Positions 34,520 through 42,735 of a stretch of 64,000 nucleotides of DNA are shown piece by piece; position 1 is the stretch's first letter, and every line of letters begins with the position of its first letter. Under the pieces are notes generated by a model. That model saw only the letters and a program-made list of their open reading frames with translations. It did no database searches and had not been told where the DNA came from. Source of the stretch: an uncultured Anaerolineae bacterium (lineage in GTDB: Bacteria > Chloroflexota > Anaerolineae > CG2-30-64-16). The translations under genes and the position numbers were made by a program. The stretch is taken from the NCBI GenBank assembly GCA_937124585.1, contig CAKZKT010000127.1:1-64000 (forward strand), given 5' to 3'.

Positions 34520-35245
34520 TCATTGGCGATTGGCCGTGTACGAATGGCCGGCGAAGATCGCGCGCACTTCGGCCGCGCTGCGGGCGGAACGCAACGCCTT
34601 CATCCGCGCGGCTTCTTCATCGCGCAGCTTGCGCACATTGGTCAAGACGGCTTCCAGTTTGTCGGCCGGGAACTTGACCGCGCCGTTTTCGTCCATGTGG
34701 ATGATGTCGCCAGGCACGACGTCCATGCCAGCCACCCGCACCGGCACGTTGATGGCATGGACCGCGGTGGGGCCGTGGCCGGGTGCGATGCCGCTGAGCA
34801 GATATTGGAAGCGCATCGGCCGGATCTCGTCAATATCGCGCGACGGGCCATTGGAGATCGCGCCGACGCAGCCGACCGCCTTCATCGCGGTGGTCATGTT
34901 GCCGCCCGAGAGACCCACTTTGCCGGCGATTTCAGGCGGAAAACGCTGCTCGAAAACGAAGATGGTCGGCTTGGGCGAGGCATCGAGCGCATCAATGACA
35001 TCCATGAACGACAAGCGCTTGAACGCGGGATCGGGCAGGCCGTAGACGCACGTCACGGCGAAGCCGACCACCGGCCCCAGCTCCGGGTACATGCAGCGGA
35101 TGGATTGATCCGTGTACCAGTTCTGCGACCACGGGTGGTAAAGCCCCAGGCACAGCGGATTGTCCGGGTAGGTGGCGACGACATTGGTGATCGAAGGGGT
35201 ATCGAATTCCTTCAAGGCTTCGAGCATTTCCTGGACGGTGGACAT
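34520..35245 (-). CDS. RraA-fold protein (4-hydroxy-4-methyl-2-oxoglutarate aldolase-like)
   Basis: 241 residues. The RraA/HMG-aldolase fold is seen in GGNMTTAMKAVGCVGAISNGPSRDIDEI, where the Arg-Asp pair binds the metal-bound pyruvate unit in aldolase members, and in VVPGDIIHMDENGAVKFP. True RraA proteins are about 160 residues and bind RNase E; the greater length and catabolic neighbours favour an aldolase or decarboxylase of a keto-acid. GGAG lies 6 bases before the ATG. Confidence 0.78.
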   Translation of the reverse strand: MSTVQEMLEALKEFDTPSITNVVATYPDNPLCLGLYHPWSQNWYTDQSIRCMYPELGPVVGFAVTCVYGLPDPAFKRLSFMDVIDALDASPKPTIFVFEQRFPPEIAGKVGLSGGNMTTAMKAVGCVGAISNGPSRDIDEIRPMRFQYLLSGIAPGHGPTAVHAINVPVRVAGMDVVPGDIIHMDENGAVKFPADKLEAVLTNVRKLRDEEAARMKALRSARSAAEVRAIFAGHSYTANRQ

Positions 35246-35286
35246 GGGTGGCTCCTTGCTGGTAGAATCTGAGACCGATCCAGTTC

Positions 35287-35316
35287 ATTGTACCGTCAAA
35301 AGGGGCAGATGGGCAA
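35287..35316 (-). promoter_or_regulatory. Promoter for the RraA-like/dehydratase genes
   Basis: On the minus strand TTGCCC (35311-35316), an 18-base spacer and TACAAT (35287-35292, 5 of 6) lie about 42 bases before the RraA-like ATG. It is back-to-back with the cold-shock promoter. Confidence 0.5.
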
Positions 35317-35382
35317 AAGGAGCGCGCAATCTGGCAGGGCTCTGCCCGTGGCAAGAAATGCATCGCGGCGCAAATTCGGTAT

Positions 35383-35411
35383 TTGACAGAATCCCCCTCT
35401 TAAGATATGCT
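35383..35411 (+). promoter_or_regulatory. Cold-shock gene promoter
   Basis: Perfect TTGACA (35383-35388), exactly 17 bases, then TATGCT (35406-35411). The predicted start near 35418 gives a leader of about 137 bases before the cold-shock ATG. Confidence 0.7.
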
Positions 35412-35453
35412 AACTCTTGTAGACGTAGGGAGTTGGTTCCGGATGACGAAAGT

Positions 35454-35491
35454 GCACCGCCCAGACGTACCTGGTCTGGGCGGTGTTTTTG
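35454..35491 (+). terminator. Intrinsic-terminator-like hairpin in the cold-shock leader
   Basis: The arm GCACCGCCCAGAC pairs with GTCTGGGCGGTGT (12 Watson-Crick pairs plus a closing G-U) around a 7-base loop, followed directly by TTTTTGTT. This is a textbook rho-independent terminator, yet it lies between the promoter and the cold-shock gene. It may be a leader attenuator or the end of a short RNA of about 70 bases. Confidence 0.75.
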
Positions 35492-35554
35492 TTCAACCGT
35501 CACCACACCTGCGGCGATCGCATCAGTTTCTAGCAGGAGGGTTTTTTCATTACT

Positions 35555-35764
35555 ATGGCAACTCGTGAAATCGGCACCGTCAAGTGGTTCAGCAATCAGA
35601 AGGGCTACGGGTTCATCGCCCGGGAGTCCGGAGATGACGTGTTCGTTCATTTCTCAGCTATCCAGGCCGAAGGCTACAAGAGCTTGTCGGAGGGCGACAA
35701 GGTTGAATTCACCGTCGAGCAGGGCAAGAAAGGTCTTGCCGCCGCAGACGTTCGCAAGCTTTGA
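35555..35764 (+). CDS. CspA-family cold-shock protein
   Basis: 69 residues, one cold-shock domain. RNP1 is KGYGFIAR and RNP2 is DVFVHFSAI. It binds single-stranded RNA and DNA. The AGGAGG site (35535-35540) is 14 bases from the ATG, longer than usual. An in-frame ATT at 35549 is 8 bases from it, so an AUU start two codons earlier cannot be excluded. A structured leader suggests post-transcriptional control. Confidence 0.95.
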   Translation: MATREIGTVKWFSNQKGYGFIARESGDDVFVHFSAIQAEGYKSLSEGDKVEFTVEQGKKGLAAADVRKL

Positions 35765-35903
35765 TCCGCCTCTCGTGAGGGCACAGACGCCCATTGGCTT
35801 CGGATCAGCCCGATGGGCTGCAGATAGACCATGATCTCGCTTGCCGGCGCTCCCCAGAGCGTCGGCAAGTTGCTTTCTCTCCCCAAGCTGTGGAGCAATT
35901 CTG

Positions 35904-36848
35904 ATGTCGTCTGCCCCTGATCTGCCGTGGTTAACCGGCCGCACACGGCCTGAGCGCCCCAGACGCAGCATGCTCTACGTGCCGGGCGATCGGGAAGCCA
36001 TGATCGCCCGAGCGGGACAGCGCGGGGCCGACAGCCTGATCCTGAACCTGGAGGATGCCGTTGCGCCGGCAAACAAGGAGCTGGCCCGTGAAACGGTCGT
36101 CCGAGCGCTGCGCAGCCACGATTTCGGCCACGCCGAGGTCGTGGTCCGCATCAACCCGGCCGATACCGCACTCGGCTACCGTGACCTGCTGGCCGTGACC
36201 CCGGCCCGGCCGGCCGCCATTCTCCTCCCCAAAGTCGGATCTGTCGAGACGGTGCGTCACGTCGCCTGGACGCTGGCCCGGCTCGAGGAGATGCACGGCC
36301 TGCCCCCTGGCCAGATCGGCCTCATGTGCATGATCGAGAGCGCAGCGGGCGTAGCCGCGGCAGTCGAGATCGCAGCCTGTCACGAACGCGTGCTTGCCCT
36401 GCTTTTCGGCGCCACCGACTACAGCGTTGAGATCGGCTGCACGCGCACGGCCGACAGCCCTGGCCTGCTCCACGCTCAATGTCAGATCGTGCTGGCATGT
36501 CGCGCCGCCGGCATTGCGGCCATTGACACGCCCCACATGGACCTGGAAGACACGGCCGACCTCATCCGCTCGGCGCAGCGGGCCGCCGCGCTCGGCTTCG
36601 ACGGCAAATCGGCCATCCATCCCAATCAGATCGGCCCCATCCACGTCGCCTTCGCGCCCACGCCGGAGCAGATCGCCTGGGCCGAGCGAGTGCTGGCGCT
36701 GGCGGCTGCTGCCGAAGGCGCCGGCCTGGGCGCGGCCGTGCTCGACGGCCAGCTGATCGAAGCGCCCCACCTCACACAGGCGCGACGCATTCTTGCAGCG
36801 GCAGGCCGGGGCCAGAGGCTGGAGAATAGAGGCGGAGATGGTGAATGA
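35904..36848 (+). CDS. CitE-like (HpcH/HpaI) CoA-ester lyase family protein
   Basis: 314 residues. The fold is marked by RSMLYVPGDREAMIARA, LILNLEDAVAP (metal-binding acidic residues), VVRINP, CMIESAAGV (metal-ligand Glu) and the end GFDGKSAIHPNQI. Stand-alone CitE-like enzymes cleave malyl-, citramalyl- or related CoA esters; no citrate lyase partners are nearby. The start ATG at 35904 has GGAG 9 bases upstream. The 3' end overlaps the next gene by 11 bases. Confidence 0.87.
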   Translation: MSSAPDLPWLTGRTRPERPRRSMLYVPGDREAMIARAGQRGADSLILNLEDAVAPANKELARETVVRALRSHDFGHAEVVVRINPADTALGYRDLLAVTPARPAAILLPKVGSVETVRHVAWTLARLEEMHGLPPGQIGLMCMIESAAGVAAAVEIAACHERVLALLFGATDYSVEIGCTRTADSPGLLHAQCQIVLACRAAGIAAIDTPHMDLEDTADLIRSAQRAAALGFDGKSAIHPNQIGPIHVAFAPTPEQIAWAERVLALAAAAEGAGLGAAVLDGQLIEAPHLTQARRILAAAGRGQRLENRGGDGE

Positions 36849-37593
36849 TCTGCGAGCATTGATGGCGCAGGAGGTGGCCCGCCTGACGTGCGACTACGCG
36901 CTCTACTTCCGTCGGGACGGTCAGGAGCCGATCTTCCTGCGCACATGCGATCTTTTCCCCTCGGCATCCATCATCAAGATCCCCATTCTCTTCGCCTGGG
37001 CCCATCTGGAACGCATCGGCGAGGTGGATCGGGCCGAGCTGTGCGACCTGGACGCGGAGCCGCCGGTGCAAGGCGCGGGCCTCTCCTGGCTGCTGCAGGC
37101 GCAACGCCTGCCCTACGCCGACGTGCTCCTACTGATGATCGCGCTCTCCGACAATCTGTGCACCAACCTGATCATCCGCCGCATCGGCATCGAGCGGCTG
37201 AACCGGGTCTTCCGGGAGCAACTCGGCCTGCAGCACGGCACCCGGCTGGAACGCAAATTGATGGACTACGCCGCGCGCAGCCGCGGGCTGGACAACTGGA
37301 TCTCGGCCCTCGACTGCGTCCACTTCTTCGATTTGCTGCGCAGCCTGACCCCCGTCGAACGCGCCTGGATTGACCCCATGTTCGCCGCCTGCACCGACCT
37401 CGGCCTGTGGCTGCGCAATGTGCCGCGCGACACCATCGTCCTGCACCACAAAACCGGCTCCATCGAGGGCGTCTTGCATGATTGGGGCTACACCGATGCG
37501 GTCGAGCTATTCCTGCTGACGCGCAACGTGCGCGACGAGAGCGAGGTCTACCGCGTGCTCGATGTGCTGGGCCCGGCCCTTCTGCGCGGCTGA
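36838..37593 (+). CDS. Class A beta-lactamase-like serine hydrolase without signal peptide
   Basis: 251 residues from the ATG at 36838. Penicillin-binding motifs: Ser44-x-x-Lys47 (SIIK), Ser104-Asp105-Asn106 (LSDN) and Lys205-Thr-Gly (HKTGS). The Glu166-type omega-loop is not evident and there is no signal sequence. A cytoplasmic amidase or esterase of the beta-lactamase-2 family therefore seems likelier than a resistance enzyme. Overlaps the CitE-like gene by 11 bases. Confidence 0.8.
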   Translation: MVNDLRALMAQEVARLTCDYALYFRRDGQEPIFLRTCDLFPSASIIKIPILFAWAHLERIGEVDRAELCDLDAEPPVQGAGLSWLLQAQRLPYADVLLLMIALSDNLCTNLIIRRIGIERLNRVFREQLGLQHGTRLERKLMDYAARSRGLDNWISALDCVHFFDLLRSLTPVERAWIDPMFAACTDLGLWLRNVPRDTIVLHHKTGSIEGVLHDWGYTDAVELFLLTRNVRDESEVYRVLDVLGPALLRG

Positions 37594-37607
37594 CCACCTC
37601 GTCGCCG

Positions 37608-40600
37608 GTGACTGAACGGCCTGTGAACCTGACCCATCTCGAAGTCCATTCCCACTTCACCCTGCTGGGCGCCACCGCCGGCCCGGCCGAGCTCGCCGAG
37701 CGCGCGGCCGCCGACGGCCTGAGCTGCCTGGCGCTGACCGACACGAACGCGCTCTACGGCGCGGTCGCCTTTGCGCGCGCCTGTCGGCAGGTCGGCATCC
37801 GGCCGATCATCGGCATGACGCTGACGGTCGCGGCGCCGCCGGAGCTTGACGCGCTTGCCCATGACGGGCCAGGCCACCTGGTTTTGCTGGCCATGAACCC
37901 GGCCGGCTACCGCTCCCTCTGTCGGCTCTCCTCCCACATCCAGGGCAGCCCCGAGCGCGAGATGTTGGCCGCACGCGGCCTGATGTGGGACGACCTGGCC
38001 ACCAACCGGGACGGGCTGATCTGCCTCAGCGGCGGCTGCCGCGGCTGGATCGAGCGCAGCCTGCGGGCCGACCGGCGCGCGGCCGCCCAGATTTACGCAG
38101 GCCGGCTGGCGGGGCTCTTCGGCGAGTATGCCGGCCTGGCGCTGGAGCTCCATACCGCCGCCGATCACGCGGTCGCCGCGGAGGTGAGTGCACTGGCACG
38201 GAGGCTGGGGCTGCCCACCGTGGCCGTCCAGCCCGTCTACTGCCTGCGGCCCGAAGATGCGCCCCGACTGCGCCTGCTGGCGGCCATCCGCGCCAATCGC
38301 CGGCTGGAAGAAACCACGCCACCCCATGCCGACGCGGCCATCCACTGGCTCTCGCCCGCCGAGCTGGCCGACCGTTTTGCTGCCTTTCCCCAGGCCCTGG
38401 CCCAGGCCGGCGAGCTCGCGGCCCGCTGCGGCGATGCGTTGCCATCGGGCAGGACGATCTGGCCGGCGGTGCCCCTGCCGGCCGGGCAGACCGCCGATGA
38501 GGCGCTGGCTCAGGCCGCGGCCGACGGCCTGGCGCGACACTACGGCCAGGCCGACAGCGACCGACGCGCGGCCGTCCAGGCACGCCTCGACCATGAGCTG
38601 GCCGCCATCGCCGGCCACGGCTACGCTGCCCTCTTCCTGGTCGTCGCCGATGCGGTGCGCTTCGCGCGCGAAAACGGCATCCCGGTGAGCACGCGCGGCA
38701 GCGTCGCTAACTCGCTGGTTGCCTGTTGTCTCGGCATTACGACCGTGGATCCCATCGCTCACGGCCTGCTCTTCGAGCGCTTCCTGAACCCGGCACGGCG
38801 CAGCCCGCCCGACATTGACCTCGATCTGTGCAGCCGACGCAGGGACGCAGTGCTGCACTATCTGGCCGAGGCCCACGGCGCGGCGCGCGTCGCCCTGATC
38901 GGCGCGATCAGCACGATGCGCCTCCAGTCGGCCATCCGGGAGACCGGCAAAGCCCATGGTCTGGCCGAAACGGAGATCGAACGGCTGGTGGCGCTGGCCC
39001 CGCGCAACTGGCATCCCGACCCGCGACGCCGTGATCGCCGCACCATGGCCGATGTCCTGGCCGCGGTCGGCGATGAGCGGCTGCAGGAAATCGTGCGCGC
39101 CGCTTACGCGCTGGTCGGTCAGCCCGATCACCTGAGCGTGCATCCCGGCGGCGTCATCATCACGCCTGGCCCGCTGACCGATGTCGTGCCCGTGCAGTGG
39201 GCGCCCAAAGGCTTTCTGATCACCCAGTTCGAACATGGCGATGTGGAGGCGATCGGCCTGCCCAAAATGGACTTCCTGGGCATCCGCGCGCTCACCGTGC
39301 TCTCGGATGCGGTCGAGCTGATCCGCCGCCGTGATCCGGCCTTCCGGCTGGAAGCAATCCCTGCCGACGACCCGGCCACCGGCGACCTGCTGGCCCGTGG
39401 GGAGACCATCGGGGTGTTCCAGTGCGAATCGGACGGCGCGCAGCGCACGCTGCGCAAACTGCGGGCGCGCACCGTGCGCGACCTGGCGATTGCCAACGCC
39501 TTTTTCAAGCCCGGCCCGGCCATGGGCGGCATGGCCAATGCCTTCGTGCGCCGCTATCGCGGGGAAGAGCCGGTCAGCTATCTGCACCCGGCGCTGGCAC
39601 CGATTCTGGGCAACACGAAAGGCGTGCTGATCTTCCAGGAGCAGGTGCTGCGCGTGGCGCGCGAGGTGGCCGGGCTGGACTGGGCACAAGCCGATCAACT
39701 GCGACGCGGCATGGGCCACTTCGGCGCCGACGAAATGGCCGCGCTGCGCGAGCAGTTCCTGGCCGGCTGCCGACGTCCCCCGCCCGATGGTCCCGGCTTC
39801 TCTTCGGCCCAGGCGACCGCGCTCTGGGAACAGGTGATGTCGTTCGCCGGCTACGGCTTCAATCAAGGTCACGCCACCGCCTACGCCGATGTCAGTTACC
39901 GCTCCGCGTACCTGAAGGCGCACTGGCCGGCCGAGTTCCTGGCCGCGCGGCTCGCCGACTACGGCGGCTTCCACCATCCGGCCGTGTACATGGCCGAGGC
40001 AATCCGCCTGGGCATTTCGGTCAAGCCGCCGCATGTCAATTTCAGCAACGCGACGTTCACGCTGACGTGGGCAAAACGGCCAATCAGCGAACAAGCAGGT
40101 GGGGGTGGGCCATTGCCGGTCCTGTTCATGGGGCTGGGCCAAGTGCGCGATCTGCGCAGCAGCGCAATCGAAGCGATCATCGCGGCGCGCGGCGAGAGGC
40201 CGTTCGCCAGCCTGGCCGATCTGCTGGAGCGGGCGGAGCTGCAGGCCAGGGAGATCACGCATCTGATCCAATGCGGCGCGCTGGATGGGCTGGGGCCCGA
40301 TCGGCCGACCATGCTGACCGCCGCCGCAGCCCGGCGTCGCCCCGTGCGGCGGCCGGCACGGCCCGCCGCGCTCCAGCTGGCGCTGCCGTTCGCAGAGGCC
40401 GAGAGCGGGCCTGCGCCGCACGACGAACCGGCAACTGTGCCGGGCAGCCCCGACGACGAACAGGCGGCGGACATCGCCAGCCTGCCGCTGCCCCAACGGG
40501 CTCAGCGGCTGCTCTGGGAACAGCAGACGCTGGGCCTGCCCCTCAGCGCGCTGAGCCGTCCCCTGGCCGCCGCGGTCGCGACGGTGCCCGACCATCTGCC

Positions 40601-40859
40601 GCTGCGCCGTCTGGCCGAGACGGGCGGCCGACCGGCAATCGCGGCGGGCGCGCGGCTGCCGGGCTGGACGGGCGGCCCCGGCTTTTTTCTGACCGACGGC
40701 GACACCTTCGTCATCGCGCGCGGAGACAAAACCCTGCGGCCGCCGACCCCCTGGCGGCCGCTCGTCATCCGCGGCCGCTGGCTGAGCGATGCCTGGGGCA
40801 GCACATGGCTCCAGGTGGACCAAATCGCAGAGCTGGCGTCCGTGTTTGACAGGCCTTAA
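37608..40859 (+). CDS. DNA polymerase III alpha-subunit family (DnaE2-like), degenerate PHP domain
   Basis: 1083 residues from a GTG at 37608; a GTG at 37623 is also possible and neither has a good ribosome site. The PHP domain keeps His14-x-His16, but TDH is Thr44-Asp45-Thr46 and the GAE/CE glutamate is Thr71, so metal binding is probably lost. The polymerase core has TRGSVANSLVACCLGIT, catalytic aspartates in PDIDLDLC, the IPxGV-like GVFQCESDGAQRTLRKLR block and GYGFNQGHATAYADVSY. A C-terminal OB fold follows. RGSxANS is DnaE2-like. No imuA/imuB is adjacent. Confidence 0.87.
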   Translation: MTERPVNLTHLEVHSHFTLLGATAGPAELAERAAADGLSCLALTDTNALYGAVAFARACRQVGIRPIIGMTLTVAAPPELDALAHDGPGHLVLLAMNPAGYRSLCRLSSHIQGSPEREMLAARGLMWDDLATNRDGLICLSGGCRGWIERSLRADRRAAAQIYAGRLAGLFGEYAGLALELHTAADHAVAAEVSALARRLGLPTVAVQPVYCLRPEDAPRLRLLAAIRANRRLEETTPPHADAAIHWLSPAELADRFAAFPQALAQAGELAARCGDALPSGRTIWPAVPLPAGQTADEALAQAAADGLARHYGQADSDRRAAVQARLDHELAAIAGHGYAALFLVVADAVRFARENGIPVSTRGSVANSLVACCLGITTVDPIAHGLLFERFLNPARRSPPDIDLDLCSRRRDAVLHYLAEAHGAARVALIGAISTMRLQSAIRETGKAHGLAETEIERLVALAPRNWHPDPRRRDRRTMADVLAAVGDERLQEIVRAAYALVGQPDHLSVHPGGVIITPGPLTDVVPVQWAPKGFLITQFEHGDVEAIGLPKMDFLGIRALTVLSDAVELIRRRDPAFRLEAIPADDPATGDLLARGETIGVFQCESDGAQRTLRKLRARTVRDLAIANAFFKPGPAMGGMANAFVRRYRGEEPVSYLHPALAPILGNTKGVLIFQEQVLRVAREVAGLDWAQADQLRRGMGHFGADEMAALREQFLAGCRRPPPDGPGFSSAQATALWEQVMSFAGYGFNQGHATAYADVSYRSAYLKAHWPAEFLAARLADYGGFHHPAVYMAEAIRLGISVKPPHVNFSNATFTLTWAKRPISEQAGGGGPLPVLFMGLGQVRDLRSSAIEAIIAARGERPFASLADLLERAELQAREITHLIQCGALDGLGPDRPTMLTAAAARRRPVRRPARPAALQLALPFAEAESGPAPHDEPATVPGSPDDEQAADIASLPLPQRAQRLLWEQQTLGLPLSALSRPLAAAVATVPDHLPLRRLAETGGRPAIAAGARLPGWTGGPGFFLTDGDTFVIARGDKTLRPPTPWRPLVIRGRWLSDAWGSTWLQVDQIAELASVFDRP

Positions 40860-40874
40860 CCTCATCGCTATACT
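40846..40874 (+). promoter_or_regulatory. Consensus promoter overlapping the polymerase stop
   Basis: Perfect TTGACA (40846-40851), a 17-base spacer and TATACT (40869-40874) start within the last codons of the polymerase gene and would drive the MFS gene. Confidence 0.65.
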
Positions 40875-40990
40875 AATCGAAACAGCGTTTTCCGCGCCGC
40901 CAGATCCGGCGTGGCCTGATCTCGATTGGGAAGGATCAACGACCGTTCGTGCCAAGACCAACTGCACCGTCATCCCCTGTTCTTGTCAGC

Positions 40991-42151
40991 ATGACCGGCG
41001 AGCGTAGCGTGAAGCTCGCCCTGTTCATGGCTGTTGTTTTCTTCTACTGGATGGCCCTGTACCTGTACGTGCCCACGCTGCCCACCTACGCGCAGACCAA
41101 AACCGAGAACCTGGCTCTGGTGGGCACGATCCTGGCCCAATACGGCCTGTGGCAGGCGATCGTGCGCCTGCCCATCGGCATCGCGTCTGACTGGATTGGC
41201 CGACGCAAGCCGTTCATCCTGGCCGGGATGATGCTGGCCGGCGCAGGCGCCTGGGTCATGGGCAGCGCGGGCGAAGCAACCGGCGTGCTCGTCGGCCGCG
41301 CCATCACCGGGCTGGCGGCCGGCACCTGGGTGCCGCTGGTCGTGGCATTCAGCAGCCTTTTTCCGCCGGGCGAAGCCGTGCGCGCCAGCGCACTGCTCAC
41401 CCTGGTGGGCTCCATCGGCCGCGTCCTGGCCACCTCGCTGACCGGGCCGCTGAATGACCTGGGCGGCTACGGCCTGGCTTTCATCATCGCGACCGGCGTG
41501 GCTGCGGTTGCGCTCCTGGTGACGGTCGCCGTGCCCGAGACGCGGCTGCCCCCAAAAACACCGTCGCTCGACCGGTTGGGCCGGCTGACCAGTCGCCGCG
41601 ACGTGCTGCTCCCCTCCCTGCTCAGCTCCGTCTCGCAGTACGTGGTCTGGGGCGTCTCATTCGGCTTCCTGCCCATCCTGGCGAAACAGCTGGGCGCTAC
41701 TGCCGTCACTCTCAGCCTATTCACCACGGTCAACCTGCTCTGCTACATCGGCGGCAACCTGACGGCCACGGCCGCGGTCAAACGCTTCGGCGCGTCGCGC
41801 ATGGCCTATTTCAGCTTCGCGCTGATGGCCATCGGCACGCTGGGCGTGGCGCTGGCGCCCTCCCTGGCCGCGCTCATGACCGCCCAGATCTGCCTGGGGA
41901 TCGCCACCGGCGTCGGCTATCCCGTGCTGATGGGCATGAGCATCGTGCACGTGACGGAGCAGGAACGCGCGACGGCCATGGGGCTGCATCAGGCCGTCTA
42001 CGCCATCGGCATGTTCGCCGGCCCATGGCTGAGCGGCATCCTGGCTCAGATCATCGGTCTGCGCCCCATGTTCGGCGTGACCGCGTTCGGCGCGCTGGCG
42101 CTGGGGCTGCTGGGCACGGCCCAGCTGCGTGCCGGCCCGCCGCAGGACTGA
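40991..42151 (+). CDS. MFS transporter
   Basis: 386 residues with 12 predicted helices. The MFS loop 2-3 motif appears as [12 protein letters not shown]. Motif-like [12 protein letters not shown] and the mid-protein charged loop ([22 protein letters not shown]) separate two six-helix halves. The ATG at 40991 is preferred. A GTG at 40949 with AAGGA upstream would add 14 Pro/Ser residues. The substrate is not known. Confidence 0.83.
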   Translation: MTGERSVKLALFMAVVFFYWMALYLYVPTLPTYAQTKTENLALVGTILAQYGLWQAIVRLPIGIASDWIGRRKPFILAGMMLAGAGAWVMGSAGEATGVLVGRAITGLAAGTWVPLVVAFSSLFPPGEAVRASALLTLVGSIGRVLATSLTGPLNDLGGYGLAFIIATGVAAVALLVTVAVPETRLPPKTPSLDRLGRLTSRRDVLLPSLLSSVSQYVVWGVSFGFLPILAKQLGATAVTLSLFTTVNLLCYIGGNLTATAAVKRFGASRMAYFSFALMAIGTLGVALAPSLAALMTAQICLGIATGVGYPVLMGMSIVHVTEQERATAMGLHQAVYAIGMFAGPWLSGILAQIIGLRPMFGVTAFGALALGLLGTAQLRAGPPQD

Positions 42152-42172
42152 CCTGTCGCATGGGCGCGCGGT

Positions 42173-42410
42173 CGCCCAACGTGCCAGGCACCCACCCAGG
42201 TGCCTGGCACGGAGAGACCGCCGCCCAACGTGCCAGGCACCCACCCAGGTGCCTGGCACGGAGAGACCGCCGCCCAACGTGCCAGGCACCCACCCAGGTG
42301 CCTGGCACGGAGAGACCGCCGCCCAACGTGCCGGACAGCCGCTCAGGTGCCTGGGGAAATACCGCCGCCCAACGTGCCGGGCAGCCGCTCAGGTGCCCGG
42401 CGCGAGAATA
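42173..42410. repeat. Five-unit tandem array of 46-49 bp palindromic repeats
   Basis: Units begin CGCCCAACGTGCC at 42173, 42222, 42271, 42320 and 42366 (spacings 49, 49, 49, 46). In the first three units GTGCCAGGCACC and GGTGCCTGGCAC form a perfect 12-bp stem around CACCCA. The last two units have diverged (GTGCCGGGCAGCC) but keep the dyad. The array fills the gap between the MFS and monooxygenase genes. No gene is seen in it; the frames crossing it are translations of the repeat. Confidence 0.92.
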
Positions 42411-42426
42411 CAAGAAGGAGGATGCC

Positions 42427-42732
42427 ATGCTCGTCGTCCATGTTCACGTCCATGTCAAACCCGAATACGTGGAGGCATTCAAGGCCGCGTCGGTGGAGAA
42501 CGCGCAGCAGAGCGTGCAGGAGCCCGGCATCGCCCGCTTCGACGTGATCCAGCAAGCCGATGACCCGACCCGCTTCATCCTGGTCGAGGTCTATCGCACG
42601 GCCGAGGCGCCGGCCCAGCACAAAGAAACGGCGCACTACGCCAAATGGCGCGACACCGTCGCGGCGATGATGGCCGAGCCGCGCACCAGCGTGAAATACC
42701 AGAACATCTTCCCCGACGACGCAGGCTGGTAA
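42427..42732 (+). CDS. Putative quinol monooxygenase (ABM domain)
   Basis: 101 residues of the dimeric ferredoxin-like antibiotic-biosynthesis-monooxygenase fold (YgiN-like). Seen are [37 protein letters not shown], then [12 protein letters not shown] with the conserved His/Tyr. An AAGGAGG site, 5 bases before the ATG, starts at the edge of the repeat array. The next gene begins 3 bases after its stop, so the two are surely co-transcribed. Confidence 0.9.
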   Translation: MLVVHVHVHVKPEYVEAFKAASVENAQQSVQEPGIARFDVIQQADDPTRFILVEVYRTAEAPAQHKETAHYAKWRDTVAAMMAEPRTSVKYQNIFPDDAGW

Positions 42733-42735
42733 CCG

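Noticed and set aside
37548-40973. A 1141-codon open frame on the minus strand across the polymerase gene
   Set aside because: It is the antisense shadow of a high-GC gene. Its translation has no domain signature, while the plus strand encodes recognizable DnaE motifs throughout.
42173-42410. CRISPR array
   Set aside because: The units are nearly identical head to tail with internal perfect palindromes. There are no unique 30-40-base spacers, and no cas gene is in the window.
42025-42428. Several overlapping frames through the 42.2-kb array, rich in Pro/Gly/Trp
   Set aside because: They are translations of the tandem palindrome in different frames, with equal support on both strands.
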